DNA of 64,000 nucleotides, from contig JADJCA010000001.1 of NCBI GenBank assembly GCA_016703425.1, forward strand, positions 1,178,001-1,242,000, read 5' to 3'. A model generated the notes under the pieces. The model ran no database searches. It worked only from the letters and a program-made list of their open reading frames with translations, and was not told the origin of the DNA. A program made the translations under genes and the position numbers. Positions 28,244 to 36,184 of this stretch are shown here, one piece after another (within the stretch, counting starts at the first letter, position 1; every line of letters begins with the position of its first letter). The stretch comes from Myxococcales bacterium. GTDB taxonomy: Bacteria > Myxococcota_A > Polyangia > Polyangiales > Polyangiaceae.

Positions 28244-29016
28244 GGGCAACGTTGGCCGCGGCCGCGTGCGCGGGGCTCTTGGCGGCGACGAGCGCGGCGC
28301 CGGCGCGCGCGCAGGCGAAGGACACGGAGGCGGCGCAGCTCAAGAAGCAGGGCGACGACGCCTTCTTGGGTCTGAAGTACGCCGACGCCCTCCGCGCCTA
28401 CGACGCTTCTTACGAGAAGCAGAAGAACCCGGCGTTGCACTTCAACCGGGGGCGAGCGTTGGAGGCGCTGGAGCGCTACCCGGAAGCGCTCGACGCCTTC
28501 GAAGCGTTCCTGCGAGACGCGCCGCCGGAGCTTCGGTCCAAGACGCCAAAGCTCGCGGAGCACGTGGCCGAGCTCAAGGCGAAGGTGACCACCGTGACCT
28601 TCGCCGTCGCACCGGCGGGTGCGCGCATCCTCGTGCGCCGCACCGCCATCGGCACCGCGCCGCTCACGGCGCCCGTTCGCCTAAACAGCGGTCCCGCGCG
28701 CATCGAGGTTGAGGCCGACGGCCACGTTCCCTTCACCGAAGAGCGCGCCCTCGCCGGCGGTAGCGCCATCACGATCAAGGTGCAGCTCGAAAAGAAGGGC
28801 GGCTCGGCTGCTGGCGGGGTTGGCCCCGCGCCACAAAGTGGCGAGCCCGGCCCGGCTCCAGCGAGTGGTGGACTCTTCAGCAAATGGTGGTTCTGGACTG
28901 GCGCAGCGGTGGTCGTCGCCGGAGCGGCGACAGCCGTCGTCATCGTCGCCACGCAGCCTGCCAAGCCGCGCGAGGGAGAGCTCGGCCAGCTCGGCGCGCC
29001 GCTCTTGCGGTTCTGA
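28234..29016 (+). CDS. TPR and PEGA domain protein with C-terminal membrane helix
   Basis: The 260-residue product has a cleavable signal peptide (hydrophobic, ending AARA-like near residue 26) and two TPR-like helical hairpins (about 30-105). A PEGA-type beta domain follows (about 112-185, with PAGARILVRRTAIGTAP and IEVEADGHVPF). After a Gly/Pro linker one membrane helix (about 220-242) precedes a short tail. PEGA domains are common in myxobacterial envelope proteins. The ATG at 28234 overlaps the Cys-rich lipoprotein, so the two are probably made together at the cell surface. Confidence 0.78.
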   Translation: MRLRATLAAAACAGLLAATSAAPARAQAKDTEAAQLKKQGDDAFLGLKYADALRAYDASYEKQKNPALHFNRGRALEALERYPEALDAFEAFLRDAPPELRSKTPKLAEHVAELKAKVTTVTFAVAPAGARILVRRTAIGTAPLTAPVRLNSGPARIEVEADGHVPFTEERALAGGSAITIKVQLEKKGGSAAGGVGPAPQSGEPGPAPASGGLFSKWWFWTGAAVVVAGAATAVVIVATQPAKPREGELGQLGAPLLRF

Positions 29017-29044
29017 CGGCCCAAGGACCCGAGATCGGCGGCGT

Positions 29045-29293
29045 TTAGGCGCTCTCGCGAACGCGATCGATCTTCCCGCTCACGAGCTCGTACGAGCTGG
29101 CCAACGTGGACACCTGCGCCAGCTCCGTGTCGTCGATCTTGATCTTGTATTGACGCTCGATGGCCGCGACGATCTCGACGCCCATCATGGAATCGATGCC
29201 CAAATCCTTGAACGCCGCGTCGTCGGTGATCTCGTCGATCTCAGCGATTTCGCAGGTCAACTTGCGGAGCTCGTCCTTCAGTGCGTTCGACAT
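29045..29293 (-). CDS. Acyl carrier protein (ACP 1)
   Basis: The 82-residue product has the phosphopantetheine site GIDSMMGVEIV with the modified Ser near residue 35, and the four-helix acidic ACP composition. ATG at 29293 follows AAGGACGAGG on the minus strand, a good ribosome site. It is distinct from the housekeeping AcpP by its context: it pairs with a second ACP and stands divergent from two ketosynthases. It probably carries the growing chain or a dedicated starter for that pathway. Confidence 0.9.
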   Translation of the reverse strand: MSNALKDELRKLTCEIAEIDEITDDAAFKDLGIDSMMGVEIVAAIERQYKIKIDDTELAQVSTLASSYELVSGKIDRVRESA

Positions 29294-29350
29294 GCCTCGT
29301 CCTTACTGGTCACAAAACGGGGGGGGTCACGACCGCTGTCACGACCGGTG

Positions 29351-29611
29351 TCACGACGATCCGGGAGCTACCTGACGCTTCTCGACGACCTCGATGAGGT
29401 CTCGCACGGTGCGAATCGTCTCGAGTTGCTCGTTTGGAATGTGCACCTTGGCCGTGCGCTCGAGGGTGCTGATGATCTCCATCATGCCGAGCGAGTCGAT
29501 CCCGAGGTCGGTGATCTCCGTGCGTTCGTCGATCTCGCCGAACTCCCGCTCGACGACCTCCGTGGCCGTCGTGCGGAATAACTCGAGGAGCTCGGTTCGG
29601 TTCAACGCCAT
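29351..29611 (-). CDS. Acyl carrier protein (ACP 2)
   Basis: The 86-residue product contains GIDSLGMMEII with the modified Ser near residue 40. ATG at 29611 (MALNRTELLEL) is chosen because the frame upstream is basic and unlike ACPs. It lies 57 bp upstream of ACP 1 on the same strand. The two ACPs differ in sequence, so they probably have different partners or substrates. Between them lies a short direct repeat (TCACGACCG-type units, about 29329-29357). Confidence 0.88.
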   Translation of the reverse strand: MALNRTELLELFRTTATEVVEREFGEIDERTEITDLGIDSLGMMEIISTLERTAKVHIPNEQLETIRTVRDLIEVVEKRQVAPGSS

Positions 29612-29774
29612 GATCAGGGGTGCTCGGGTCGGGGTCACTCGTAGCAAGCCCCAGGCCGATGGCGCGCGAGCCAAGGCGTCGTGGAGCGCCGGGGACTTAC
29701 TGCGAGAATGGACAGCGTGCAAGGCGACGGCGAGCTTTCCATCGGCAATTTTGTCGAGCGGGAGCGAGTAATAC

Positions 29775-29790
29775 GCTTCGCGCGCGAAGC
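29775..29790. promoter_or_regulatory. 16-bp perfect palindrome between ACP 2 and the ketosynthase
   Basis: GCTTCGCGCGCGAAGC is self-complementary over 16 bases and lies between the divergent ACP and ketosynthase genes, about 48 bp before the proposed -35 of the latter. It could be an operator for a dimeric regulator, but self-complementary CG-rich strings also occur by chance in such DNA. Confidence 0.3.
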
Positions 29791-29837
29791 ACCTTACGCA
29801 GTCGCCGCGCTTCGACGTGCGGTTCGTGCGGCAATCG

Positions 29838-29867
29838 TTGCCGTACCCGTTCCAGCGTGCCTATAAG
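29838..29867 (+). promoter_or_regulatory. Candidate sigma70-type promoter, probably leaderless, for the ketosynthase operon
   Basis: TTGCCG (29838-29843), an 18-bp spacer and TATAAG (29862-29867) lie just before the GTG at 29875. Transcription starting about seven bases after the -10 would begin at or next to the start codon, so the message may be leaderless. No ribosome site is visible before the GTG, which agrees. Confidence 0.45.
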
Positions 29868-29874
29868 CTGACCC

Positions 29875-31149
29875 GTGCGTAGTCCGTCCCTCCCGCGGGT
29901 CTTCATCACCGGGGTCGGTGTTGTCAGTTCCATCGGCGTGGGGAAAAAGGCCTTCTACGATGGCCTCCTCGCTGGCAAGAGCGGCATCTCACGCGTCGAG
30001 TCCTTCGACCCGAAAGAGCTTGGCCGCGAATACGCGGGCGAGGTGAAAGGCTTCCACGCGCGCGACTTTCTGACCGCCGCCGAGGGGCGCCGAGCGGGCC
30101 GATGCTCCGCCATGACGCTCGCCGCTGCGCGCCTCGCTCTGGAAGACGCGGCCTTGGCCACCGGCGCGCTTCGCGGCGGCCGCACCGCCGTCGTGCTGGG
30201 CACGACGATGGGCGAGGCGACGCTCCTTGCTGAACTCGACTATGCGCTGATGACCAAGGGGCCGGCCGCCGTGCGGCGGGCGCTCATTCCGAAATACGGC
30301 TCCACGCTCCTGCCCATTCACGTGGCCCGCGCCATCGGCGCCGAGGGGATGGTGCTCACGCTGCCCGCGGCATGCGCCGCCGGCAACTACGCCATCGGCT
30401 TCGCCGCCGATCTCATCCGCGCCGGTCGCGCCGACGTCGTCGTCACCGGCGCGGCGGAGCTGCTGCAAGAGCTGCAGTTCAGCGGCTTCGTGCGGCTCGC
30501 CGCCATGGCCCAATCGCGCTGCCAGCCCTTCGACCTCCATCGGCAAGGCCTGATCCTCGGAGAGGGTGCGGCGCTCTTGGTGCTCGAGTCGGAGGCCCAC
30601 GCAGCGAAGCGAGGCGTCGCTCTCCAGGCGGAGGTGGGCGGTTACGGAATCTCCTGCGACGGCTACCACATCACGAGGCCGCACCCGAACGCGGACGGCA
30701 GCGTCCGAGCGATGCGCGAGGCCATCTCTCGCAGTGGGATCTCAGAAGCCGACATCGACTTCGTGAACGCCCACGGCACGGGAACGAAGGCCAACGACAC
30801 CGCCGAGGCCAAGGTCATGCGCGACGTCTTCGGCGAGCGCCTCGTTCCGATCTCGAGCATCAAGTCGATGCTTGGACACTGCATGGGTGCCGCCAGCGCG
30901 CTCGAGGCGGCGTCTTGCGTGATGACCCTGGAGCGCGGCTACTACCCGCCGACCATCGGCTACGAGACGCCCGATCCCGAGTGCGACGTGGCGCTCGTGG
31001 CCAATGAGGCGCGCGCCGGAAAGACGGACATCGTACTCAACAACTCGCTCGCCTTTGGCGGCTACAACGCCGTCACCGTGTTCGCCCGCCCCGGGCTCCT
31101 CCCTCCGCCCGGCGCGCGCCCCGGCGCCGCGCCGCGGAGCGCCGCGTGA
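29875..31149 (+). CDS. Beta-ketoacyl-ACP synthase (FabF-like, catalytically complete)
   Basis: The 424-residue ketosynthase condenses an acyl chain with malonyl-ACP. The catalytic triad is intact: Cys167 in PAACAAGNYAIG, His300 in NAHGTGT, and His335 in SMLGHCMGAAS. The C-terminal FGGYNAV segment is also present. The start is GTG at 29875, and the next ketosynthase overlaps by four bases. With the two ACPs it resembles the core of a type II polyketide or aryl-polyene-like system, though no reductases or dehydratase lie within the window. The alternative, a housekeeping FabF, is less likely given the degenerate partner. Confidence 0.88.
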   Translation: MRSPSLPRVFITGVGVVSSIGVGKKAFYDGLLAGKSGISRVESFDPKELGREYAGEVKGFHARDFLTAAEGRRAGRCSAMTLAAARLALEDAALATGALRGGRTAVVLGTTMGEATLLAELDYALMTKGPAAVRRALIPKYGSTLLPIHVARAIGAEGMVLTLPAACAAGNYAIGFAADLIRAGRADVVVTGAAELLQELQFSGFVRLAAMAQSRCQPFDLHRQGLILGEGAALLVLESEAHAAKRGVALQAEVGGYGISCDGYHITRPHPNADGSVRAMREAISRSGISEADIDFVNAHGTGTKANDTAEAKVMRDVFGERLVPISSIKSMLGHCMGAASALEAASCVMTLERGYYPPTIGYETPDPECDVALVANEARAGKTDIVLNNSLAFGGYNAVTVFARPGLLPPPGARPGAAPRSAA

Positions 31150-32315
31150 CGCCCCAAGCCATCACGGGGCTCGGCATCGTGGCCACCGTCGGTACGGGCC
31201 GCGACGCGTTCTTTCAGGCGATGCGGACGCCTGTTCGCTTGAGTGAAGCCCCGCCACGCGTGATCGAGTCCTTCGATCCGAAGGCCTACGCTGAGCCGCC
31301 GGCGGTCTTCGAGGCACTCGCCTTCGACCCTGCGAAGCTCCTCGGAGATAAGGGGCTTCGCACCCTCGATCGGTTGACGAAGCTCCTCATCGTGAGCGCT
31401 CGCCTCGCGCTTCACGACGCGGGCCTGAAGAAAGACGGCTCGCTCGTGGCGCTCGCTCCGGAACGCACCGGCGTCGTCACCTCAAACGCCTACGGCAGCC
31501 TGGAAGCGATCACGGAGCTCGACCGCGTCGCGCAGCTCGAAGACGCGCGGTACATCAACCCGGCCAAGTTTCCCAACACCGTCGCCAACAGCGCCAGCGG
31601 CTATGTGAGCATTTGGGAAGAACTCCGCGCCCTCAACGTCGCCGTCTGCGACGGCAACTGCGGCGGCCTGGACGCCGTGTCGGTGGCGGAGATGCAGTTC
31701 ACCGCCGAGCGCGCCGACGCGATCCTCGTGGGCGGGGGTGAAGCCATGAGCGAAGCGCTGTTCGTCGCGTTCATGCAGCTCGGCGCGTTGGCGCAGGGCG
31801 CGTGCCTCGGAGAAGGCGCCGCGTACCTCGTGACCGAACCGATGGCTCTGGCCGCGGCGCGCGGCGCGAGGATCCTGGGTGTTGTGACCGGCTTCGGAAC
31901 TGCGTTCGTGGGACCGTCGACGGGAGAGGCGCTCCTCTTCGCTTCGCCCGAGGCCATGACGAAGGCCATCGAGGCCGCGCTCGCCGACGCCGGCATCGGC
32001 CCCGGCGACGTCGACGTGGTGGCGAGCGGTCTCGCGGGCCTGCCTGAGTTCGACGCCGCGGAGAAGAGAGGCATCGAGCAGGCGCTCGGCGCAGACGTTT
32101 GCATCGCGACACCGAAACACGTGCTCGGCGAAACGCTCGGCGCCGGCGGCACGATGGGCATGGCCGCTGCTACGGCGTGGTTCGCGGGCGCTCCGCCTTT
32201 TCCGACGCTCGCGGAAGCGAGTCCGCGAGCCCTGGCGCCGAAGGTCGTCCTCGTGACGTCGCTGGGTTACTACGGCAACGCGAGCGCCGTCGTCTTGAGG
32301 CGTCCTGGGTCGTAG
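31146..32315 (+). CDS. Degenerate ketosynthase, chain-length-factor-like partner
   Basis: The 389-residue protein keeps the ketosynthase fold signatures (FPNTVANSASGY, LVGGGEAMSEA, ETLGAGGTMG) but lacks both catalytic histidines. By alignment with the upstream enzyme, the first His is Gly295 (ASGLAG) and the second is Glu329 (LGETLG). A Cys (Cys172, in GNCGGLD) still aligns with the nucleophile, with one residue missing beside it, whereas known chain-length factors have Gln there. It probably heterodimerises with the upstream ketosynthase and shapes product length. GTG at 31146 overlaps the upstream stop by four bases. Confidence 0.82.
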   Translation: MTPQAITGLGIVATVGTGRDAFFQAMRTPVRLSEAPPRVIESFDPKAYAEPPAVFEALAFDPAKLLGDKGLRTLDRLTKLLIVSARLALHDAGLKKDGSLVALAPERTGVVTSNAYGSLEAITELDRVAQLEDARYINPAKFPNTVANSASGYVSIWEELRALNVAVCDGNCGGLDAVSVAEMQFTAERADAILVGGGEAMSEALFVAFMQLGALAQGACLGEGAAYLVTEPMALAAARGARILGVVTGFGTAFVGPSTGEALLFASPEAMTKAIEAALADAGIGPGDVDVVASGLAGLPEFDAAEKRGIEQALGADVCIATPKHVLGETLGAGGTMGMAAATAWFAGAPPFPTLAEASPRALAPKVVLVTSLGYYGNASAVVLRRPGS

Positions 32316-32361
32316 CGTCGTGCGCACCGGCCGGACCTGGGTTGATTTCCGCGAGGCTGCC

Positions 32362-32382
32362 GTGCCGCTGCGCGAGCGGCAC
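32362..32382 (+). terminator. Hairpin downstream of the ketosynthase operon
   Basis: An 8-bp stem (GTGCCGCT with AGCGGCAC) and 5-nt loop lie 47 bp after the ketosynthase stop. There is no T-run, so termination there would need another factor. The remaining gap up to 32600 shows no convincing gene, only GC-rich sequence with a 12-bp palindrome at 32527-32538. Confidence 0.35.
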
Positions 32383-32600
32383 CGACGATGAGGTGGTGCG
32401 TCGTCGAAGTCCGCGATCTCGGCCCAAGGAGCCCCACAGAACTGCTGGACGCTAGCCGCGACGCTCGTGCGACCTTCGAGAGCCACGGGGCGCGTGGCCC
32501 TCCAGCCAGAGTGGTGCCATCGCGCGCGCTCGCGAGCGGCGAGCAGCGCGTGGGCGCCGTCGGAGATCGGCGCGGCCGGTGCTGGTGCGGTGACCCAGGT

Positions 32601-33503
32601 CTACGTTTGCGCGGCGGGTTGGCAGCGCACGCCCAAGGCAGCGAAGCGATAGGTGCCCTCTGGGAACACGGTGCTCTCACCCGCGATCCATCGGAGTCGT
32701 GCGTCGCGGTAGGCCTTTCGGAAGCCGCGGAGCGCCGAGAGCTCTTGGCGCCGCCGCTCTTTGTTGCGACAGGCCACATGGGGCCGGAGCTTGCGGCGAG
32801 GCTCGACGGTACGCGGCCTGCTCGTCGGCGCCGTGCCGAGCACGGCCTTGCGTCCAAGCACGCGTCGCCCCGTCTTCGCGCGCCGCGCTTTCGCCGCGTC
32901 CTCTTCCGCACGGACCGCAGCGGCGATCTTGTCGGCCCATTCCTTGGCCGCGAGGTGCTCGAAGCCGTCCACGGGCTCGATGCGAAGGGTCACCTCTTTC
33001 GGCATCGGGCCGTCTTCCCGGAAGAAGGCGCGTGGGCGCTTGATGGTCCTCGTCGTGCCGCGAAGATGTTGGCCGAACGACGACGCACCAGGCCACTCCG
33101 CGACTCGCTCGACGAGGTTGTCAGCGACGGGGTTGCAGAGAACGTAGATGAGCTTGTCGAAGCGGTCTTGGGCTTCAACAAGGTAAACGGCGTTGGGCTG
33201 CTCGGTGGCCCAGAGGTTTTCCCAGCGACCCCAATGCGCGTTGAGAGCCTTGGCGATCATCTTATGGAAGTGGGCGAAGAACTCGGGGTAGTTCCCGAGG
33301 TTGTCGCGGACGAGCAGGTGCTGGTGGTTGCTCATCGCGATGAAGCCATGCAGCGTGATCTTGTAGCGCTCGCACGCCTCCGCGAGGCAGTAGAGGTAGA
33401 TCTGCTCGACGCGCGCATCGGGACGCAACAGGTGCTGCCGCTGCGTGCAGCGGCGACTGGTGAGGTACGTCCGACCAGCGACGACCTGACGGGGAAGCGT
33501 CAT
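32601..33503 (-). CDS. REP-associated tyrosine transposase-like protein (RAYT, Y1/HUH family)
   Basis: The 300-residue protein has the HUH motif NHQHLLV near residue 52 and the family segment LIYVLCNPVADNLVE near 110-124. The catalytic Tyr is expected in the preceding or following helix. ATG at 33503 (MTLPRQVVAGRTYL) matches the family start; a TTG at 33551 is also in frame. RAYTs are single-copy, IS200-like enzymes that mobilise REP palindromes, not themselves. The Arg/Lys-rich C-terminal half is longer than usual. A hairpin cluster at 51257-51399 is a possible substrate family. Confidence 0.85.
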   Translation of the reverse strand: MTLPRQVVAGRTYLTSRRCTQRQHLLRPDARVEQIYLYCLAEACERYKITLHGFIAMSNHQHLLVRDNLGNYPEFFAHFHKMIAKALNAHWGRWENLWATEQPNAVYLVEAQDRFDKLIYVLCNPVADNLVERVAEWPGASSFGQHLRGTTRTIKRPRAFFREDGPMPKEVTLRIEPVDGFEHLAAKEWADKIAAAVRAEEDAAKARRAKTGRRVLGRKAVLGTAPTSRPRTVEPRRKLRPHVACRNKERRRQELSALRGFRKAYRDARLRWIAGESTVFPEGTYRFAALGVRCQPAAQT

Positions 33504-33560
33504 GAACGTTACATCGGCGGCGACGCGAGCCAAGTTGCTGCGACGAGGCAAAAAAGGAAC

Positions 33561-34706
33561 TCAGGACCGGTCTCGCCTCGCAATCACGCTGGCGACCGCC
33601 ACAACAACGGCCTCAGGCACGTCCCGCCAATCGCCAACGCCTCCGCGAAGGTCATCGAAATCCGTGGTCTCGCGACAGAGCCTCCAGGCGGCAGCAACAG
33701 GCGTGGCTCCGCCCGCAAGGAGAGGCGAGAGGAGCTCGACGAGCGGTTGCGTGCCTCGATCAACGGTTCTGACGACGAGCTGCATCATGAGTTGCTCGGA
33801 GCGTTCGGTGCGCGACCTCATAGCACCCGGCGCGGGTCTCGATCCGAGCGTCAGGCGCGAGGGAGTGCCGACGCTCCAGCTCGCGTGCCGCTCCCACCAC
33901 AGCGCGACGTGGCCCCGTTCGCAAAGGAGTGCAACGGCGCGACAGAATGCGTCCGCGCGCGGTCCCGTCGAGGTGAGTGCCTCTTCAACGGGGCGCGCGG
34001 CGAGCGACAACAGGACGGTCGAACTCCCCTGTGCATGGACGAGGTCGTCCTTGACGAAGGTCGCGCTCGCGGTGGCGCTGAACGCGGCTCCTTCTGCCCG
34101 AAGGTCCAGCCGACAGGACCAACGGGATAGCCGCAAGAGATCCTCGGCGGCCACCACCGCCCCTCCATAGAGCATCAGAACGCCCACGCTCGCAACAAGC
34201 AGGGCCAGCGCCACATACGCGAGGCCAACCCAAATCCGTCGCTCGCCTTCGAGGAACGGGCCAACCCCAAGGAAGATGCCGAGGCAAAGCAAGCCGGCAC
34301 CCAGAGAGAGAATCAGCAAGTTGCCAAGCCAGCTCCGCGCTTCGGCGCTCCACGCCGGCACCGCGCTCTTCAACGGGAACTCGCATCGGGGGCACCAGGC
34401 CGCGTCACCTGCACCGTTGCCGCAGGCGGGGCAGATGACGCCGAGCGCTTCGGGGACATGCGCCGCGCTCGCGGGCGCTGCCCCGCGTATCGCCTGGAAG
34501 CCAATACCGAAGAGCCAGATGGCAATGCCCCCGACGACAAGCCCGAAGAACCCCCGAATGAGCCATCCGAATATCGGAGGCCCAGAGACCCTAGCCCCGA
34601 GCACGCTGACGGTAATGCCTCCCAAGAACGCCGCGAGCAGCAGCGGCAAGGCCGCCTCCGCGAGACGGGACGACAGCGGTGAGCGCCGGGCGCGAACGGT
34701 TCCCAT
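33561..34706 (-). CDS. Membrane protein with a zinc-ribbon loop
   Basis: The 381-residue product has two N-terminal helices (about 17-70), then a cytoplasmic CPACG-(N8)-CPRC zinc ribbon (near 91-107). Two more helices follow (about 128-185), and a soluble C-terminal region of about 190 residues has no recognised domain. ATG at 34706 is used. It lies just upstream of the transposase on the same strand, but no functional link is seen. Unknown function. Confidence 0.65.
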   Translation of the reverse strand: MGTVRARRSPLSSRLAEAALPLLLAAFLGGITVSVLGARVSGPPIFGWLIRGFFGLVVGGIAIWLFGIGFQAIRGAAPASAAHVPEALGVICPACGNGAGDAAWCPRCEFPLKSAVPAWSAEARSWLGNLLILSLGAGLLCLGIFLGVGPFLEGERRIWVGLAYVALALLVASVGVLMLYGGAVVAAEDLLRLSRWSCRLDLRAEGAAFSATASATFVKDDLVHAQGSSTVLLSLAARPVEEALTSTGPRADAFCRAVALLCERGHVALWWERHASWSVGTPSRLTLGSRPAPGAMRSRTERSEQLMMQLVVRTVDRGTQPLVELLSPLLAGGATPVAAAWRLCRETTDFDDLRGGVGDWRDVPEAVVVAVASVIARRDRS

Positions 34707-34816
34707 CGAGGGGAGGAGCCGCCTGCGACGCTCTTGTCGCAGGACCGCCTGGGCCTACGAACGCGGTCCCGACAGGGGACCGTGCCATACGCCGCGACGA
34801 CGCCGCGCGCCTGACG

Positions 34817-36016
34817 TCAATCCCGCATGAAGTGGCAGCTGTACCCGCCAGGGTGCTTCTCCAAGTAGTCCTGGTGGTAGTCCTCGGCTTTGGTGAAGGG
34901 GCCCGCCGCGACGACCTCGGTGACGATGGGGCGCTTCCACTTGCCCGACGCGTTCACCTTCGCCTTGACGGCCTCGGCGGTCGCCTTTTGCGCCGGCGAC
35001 GTGAAGAAGATCGCCGATCGGTACTGCGTGCCCACGTCGTTGCCTTGACGGTTCTCGGTCGTCGGGTCGTGCATCTTGAAGAACCACTTCTCGAGGAGGT
35101 CCGCGTAGCTCAGCTTCGTGGGGTCAAAGAGGATTCGCACCGACTCCGCGTGGCCCGTGGCGCCGGTCTTTACGTGCTCGTAGGTGGGGCGCGCGCTCGT
35201 GCCGCCCGCGTACCCGACCTCCGTGTCGATGACGCCCGGGATCTTTCGAAGGAGCTCCTCCATTCCCCAGAAGCAACCGCCAGCGAGCACCGCCTCTTCG
35301 ACCGTGGCGTTGCAGCTCGCCTTGGTGGCGCTTCCCTCCGCGGCGGGGGCGCCGCCCTTGGCGGAGCCCGGTGCACAGGCGTTGTCTGTCTTTGCGGCCG
35401 GCGTCGTGGCGCCCTTGGTGAAGAGTGCGCGGTAGGCCCCGTAACCTTCAGCTTCGAGCTTCTCGGTGGGAACGAAGCGGAGCGACGCGGAGTTGATGCA
35501 GTAGCGCAAGCCCGTCGGCGCGGGGCCATCTTCAAAGACGTGCCCGAGGTGCGAGTCGCCAGCCTTTGACCGAACCTCGACGCGGACCATGCCGTGCGCG
35601 CGATCGGTCTTGGAAACGACGCGCGTCTCCTCGACGGGCTTGGTGAAGCTGGGCCAGCCGGTGCCGGACTCAAACTTGTCGAGGGAACTGAAGAGCGGCT
35701 CGCCCGTGGCGACGTCGACGTAGAGGCCCTCTGCGTGGTTGTCCCAGAACTCGTTGCGGAAGGGAGGCTCGGTCGCGTCCTCCTGCGTGACCTTGTATTG
35801 GAGCGGCGAGAGCTTCTGCTTGAGCTCGCTGACGGGTGGCTTGGTGTAGATGCGGTTTTCCATGATCGCTCCTTGAGCTCGGTCATCGGCCCGCACGGCA
35901 GCGCCCGGCGCCGCGGTGGCCGCCACGTCGGAGCCGGCCCGACGCGAGCAGCCCAAGACCACGGCGAACAGGACGGTGATGAGAACTGCGAGGCACGAAC
36001 GCGTAGGATTCAGCAT
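34817..36016 (-). CDS. msrBA: Methionine sulfoxide reductase MsrB-MsrA fusion lipoprotein
   Basis: This 399-residue protein repairs both methionine sulfoxide stereoisomers. A signal peptide ends in lipobox VLGC (Cys23), so the enzyme is anchored in the periplasm or outer membrane. The MsrB domain (about 55-185) comes first, with SGTGWPSF, HLGHVFEDG and catalytic Cys173 in RYCINSASLRF. It has no zinc CxxC pairs. A Cys-containing linker (Cys214, Cys235) leads to MsrA (about 238-395) with catalytic Cys248 in GGCFWGMEE and a C-terminal resolving-type Cys in YSCHF. The order B-A is the reverse of PilB-type fusions. It is divergent from a thioredoxin-like lipoprotein. Confidence 0.92.
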   Translation of the reverse strand: MLNPTRSCLAVLITVLFAVVLGCSRRAGSDVAATAAPGAAVRADDRAQGAIMENRIYTKPPVSELKQKLSPLQYKVTQEDATEPPFRNEFWDNHAEGLYVDVATGEPLFSSLDKFESGTGWPSFTKPVEETRVVSKTDRAHGMVRVEVRSKAGDSHLGHVFEDGPAPTGLRYCINSASLRFVPTEKLEAEGYGAYRALFTKGATTPAAKTDNACAPGSAKGGAPAAEGSATKASCNATVEEAVLAGGCFWGMEELLRKIPGVIDTEVGYAGGTSARPTYEHVKTGATGHAESVRILFDPTKLSYADLLEKWFFKMHDPTTENRQGNDVGTQYRSAIFFTSPAQKATAEAVKAKVNASGKWKRPIVTEVVAAGPFTKAEDYHQDYLEKHPGGYSCHFMRD

Positions 36017-36184
36017 GTGTCAGCCTCAGGGGCACGTGGCCTTGCGAGACGAACCAGGACAGTGGTCCCGGCCCTGCCCCGAGGCAAGCCTTCGTGCTGT
36101 TACGTGCCGGCGGCACGGTCGGATCGGAGTCGATACGCGGCGCGACCCCCACGGTTACGGGCATTCGGCACGCCCGCCTAACCC

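Noticed and set aside
29325..29360. TCACGACCG-type direct repeat between the ACP genes as a regulator-binding array
   Set aside because: Only two to three short copies exist, partly inside the ACP 2 stop region; too little to call an operator.
32388..34130. Open reading frame of 580 codons on the plus strand across the RAYT and zinc-ribbon genes
   Set aside because: It covers two convincing minus-strand genes and an intergenic gap, and its composition is random.
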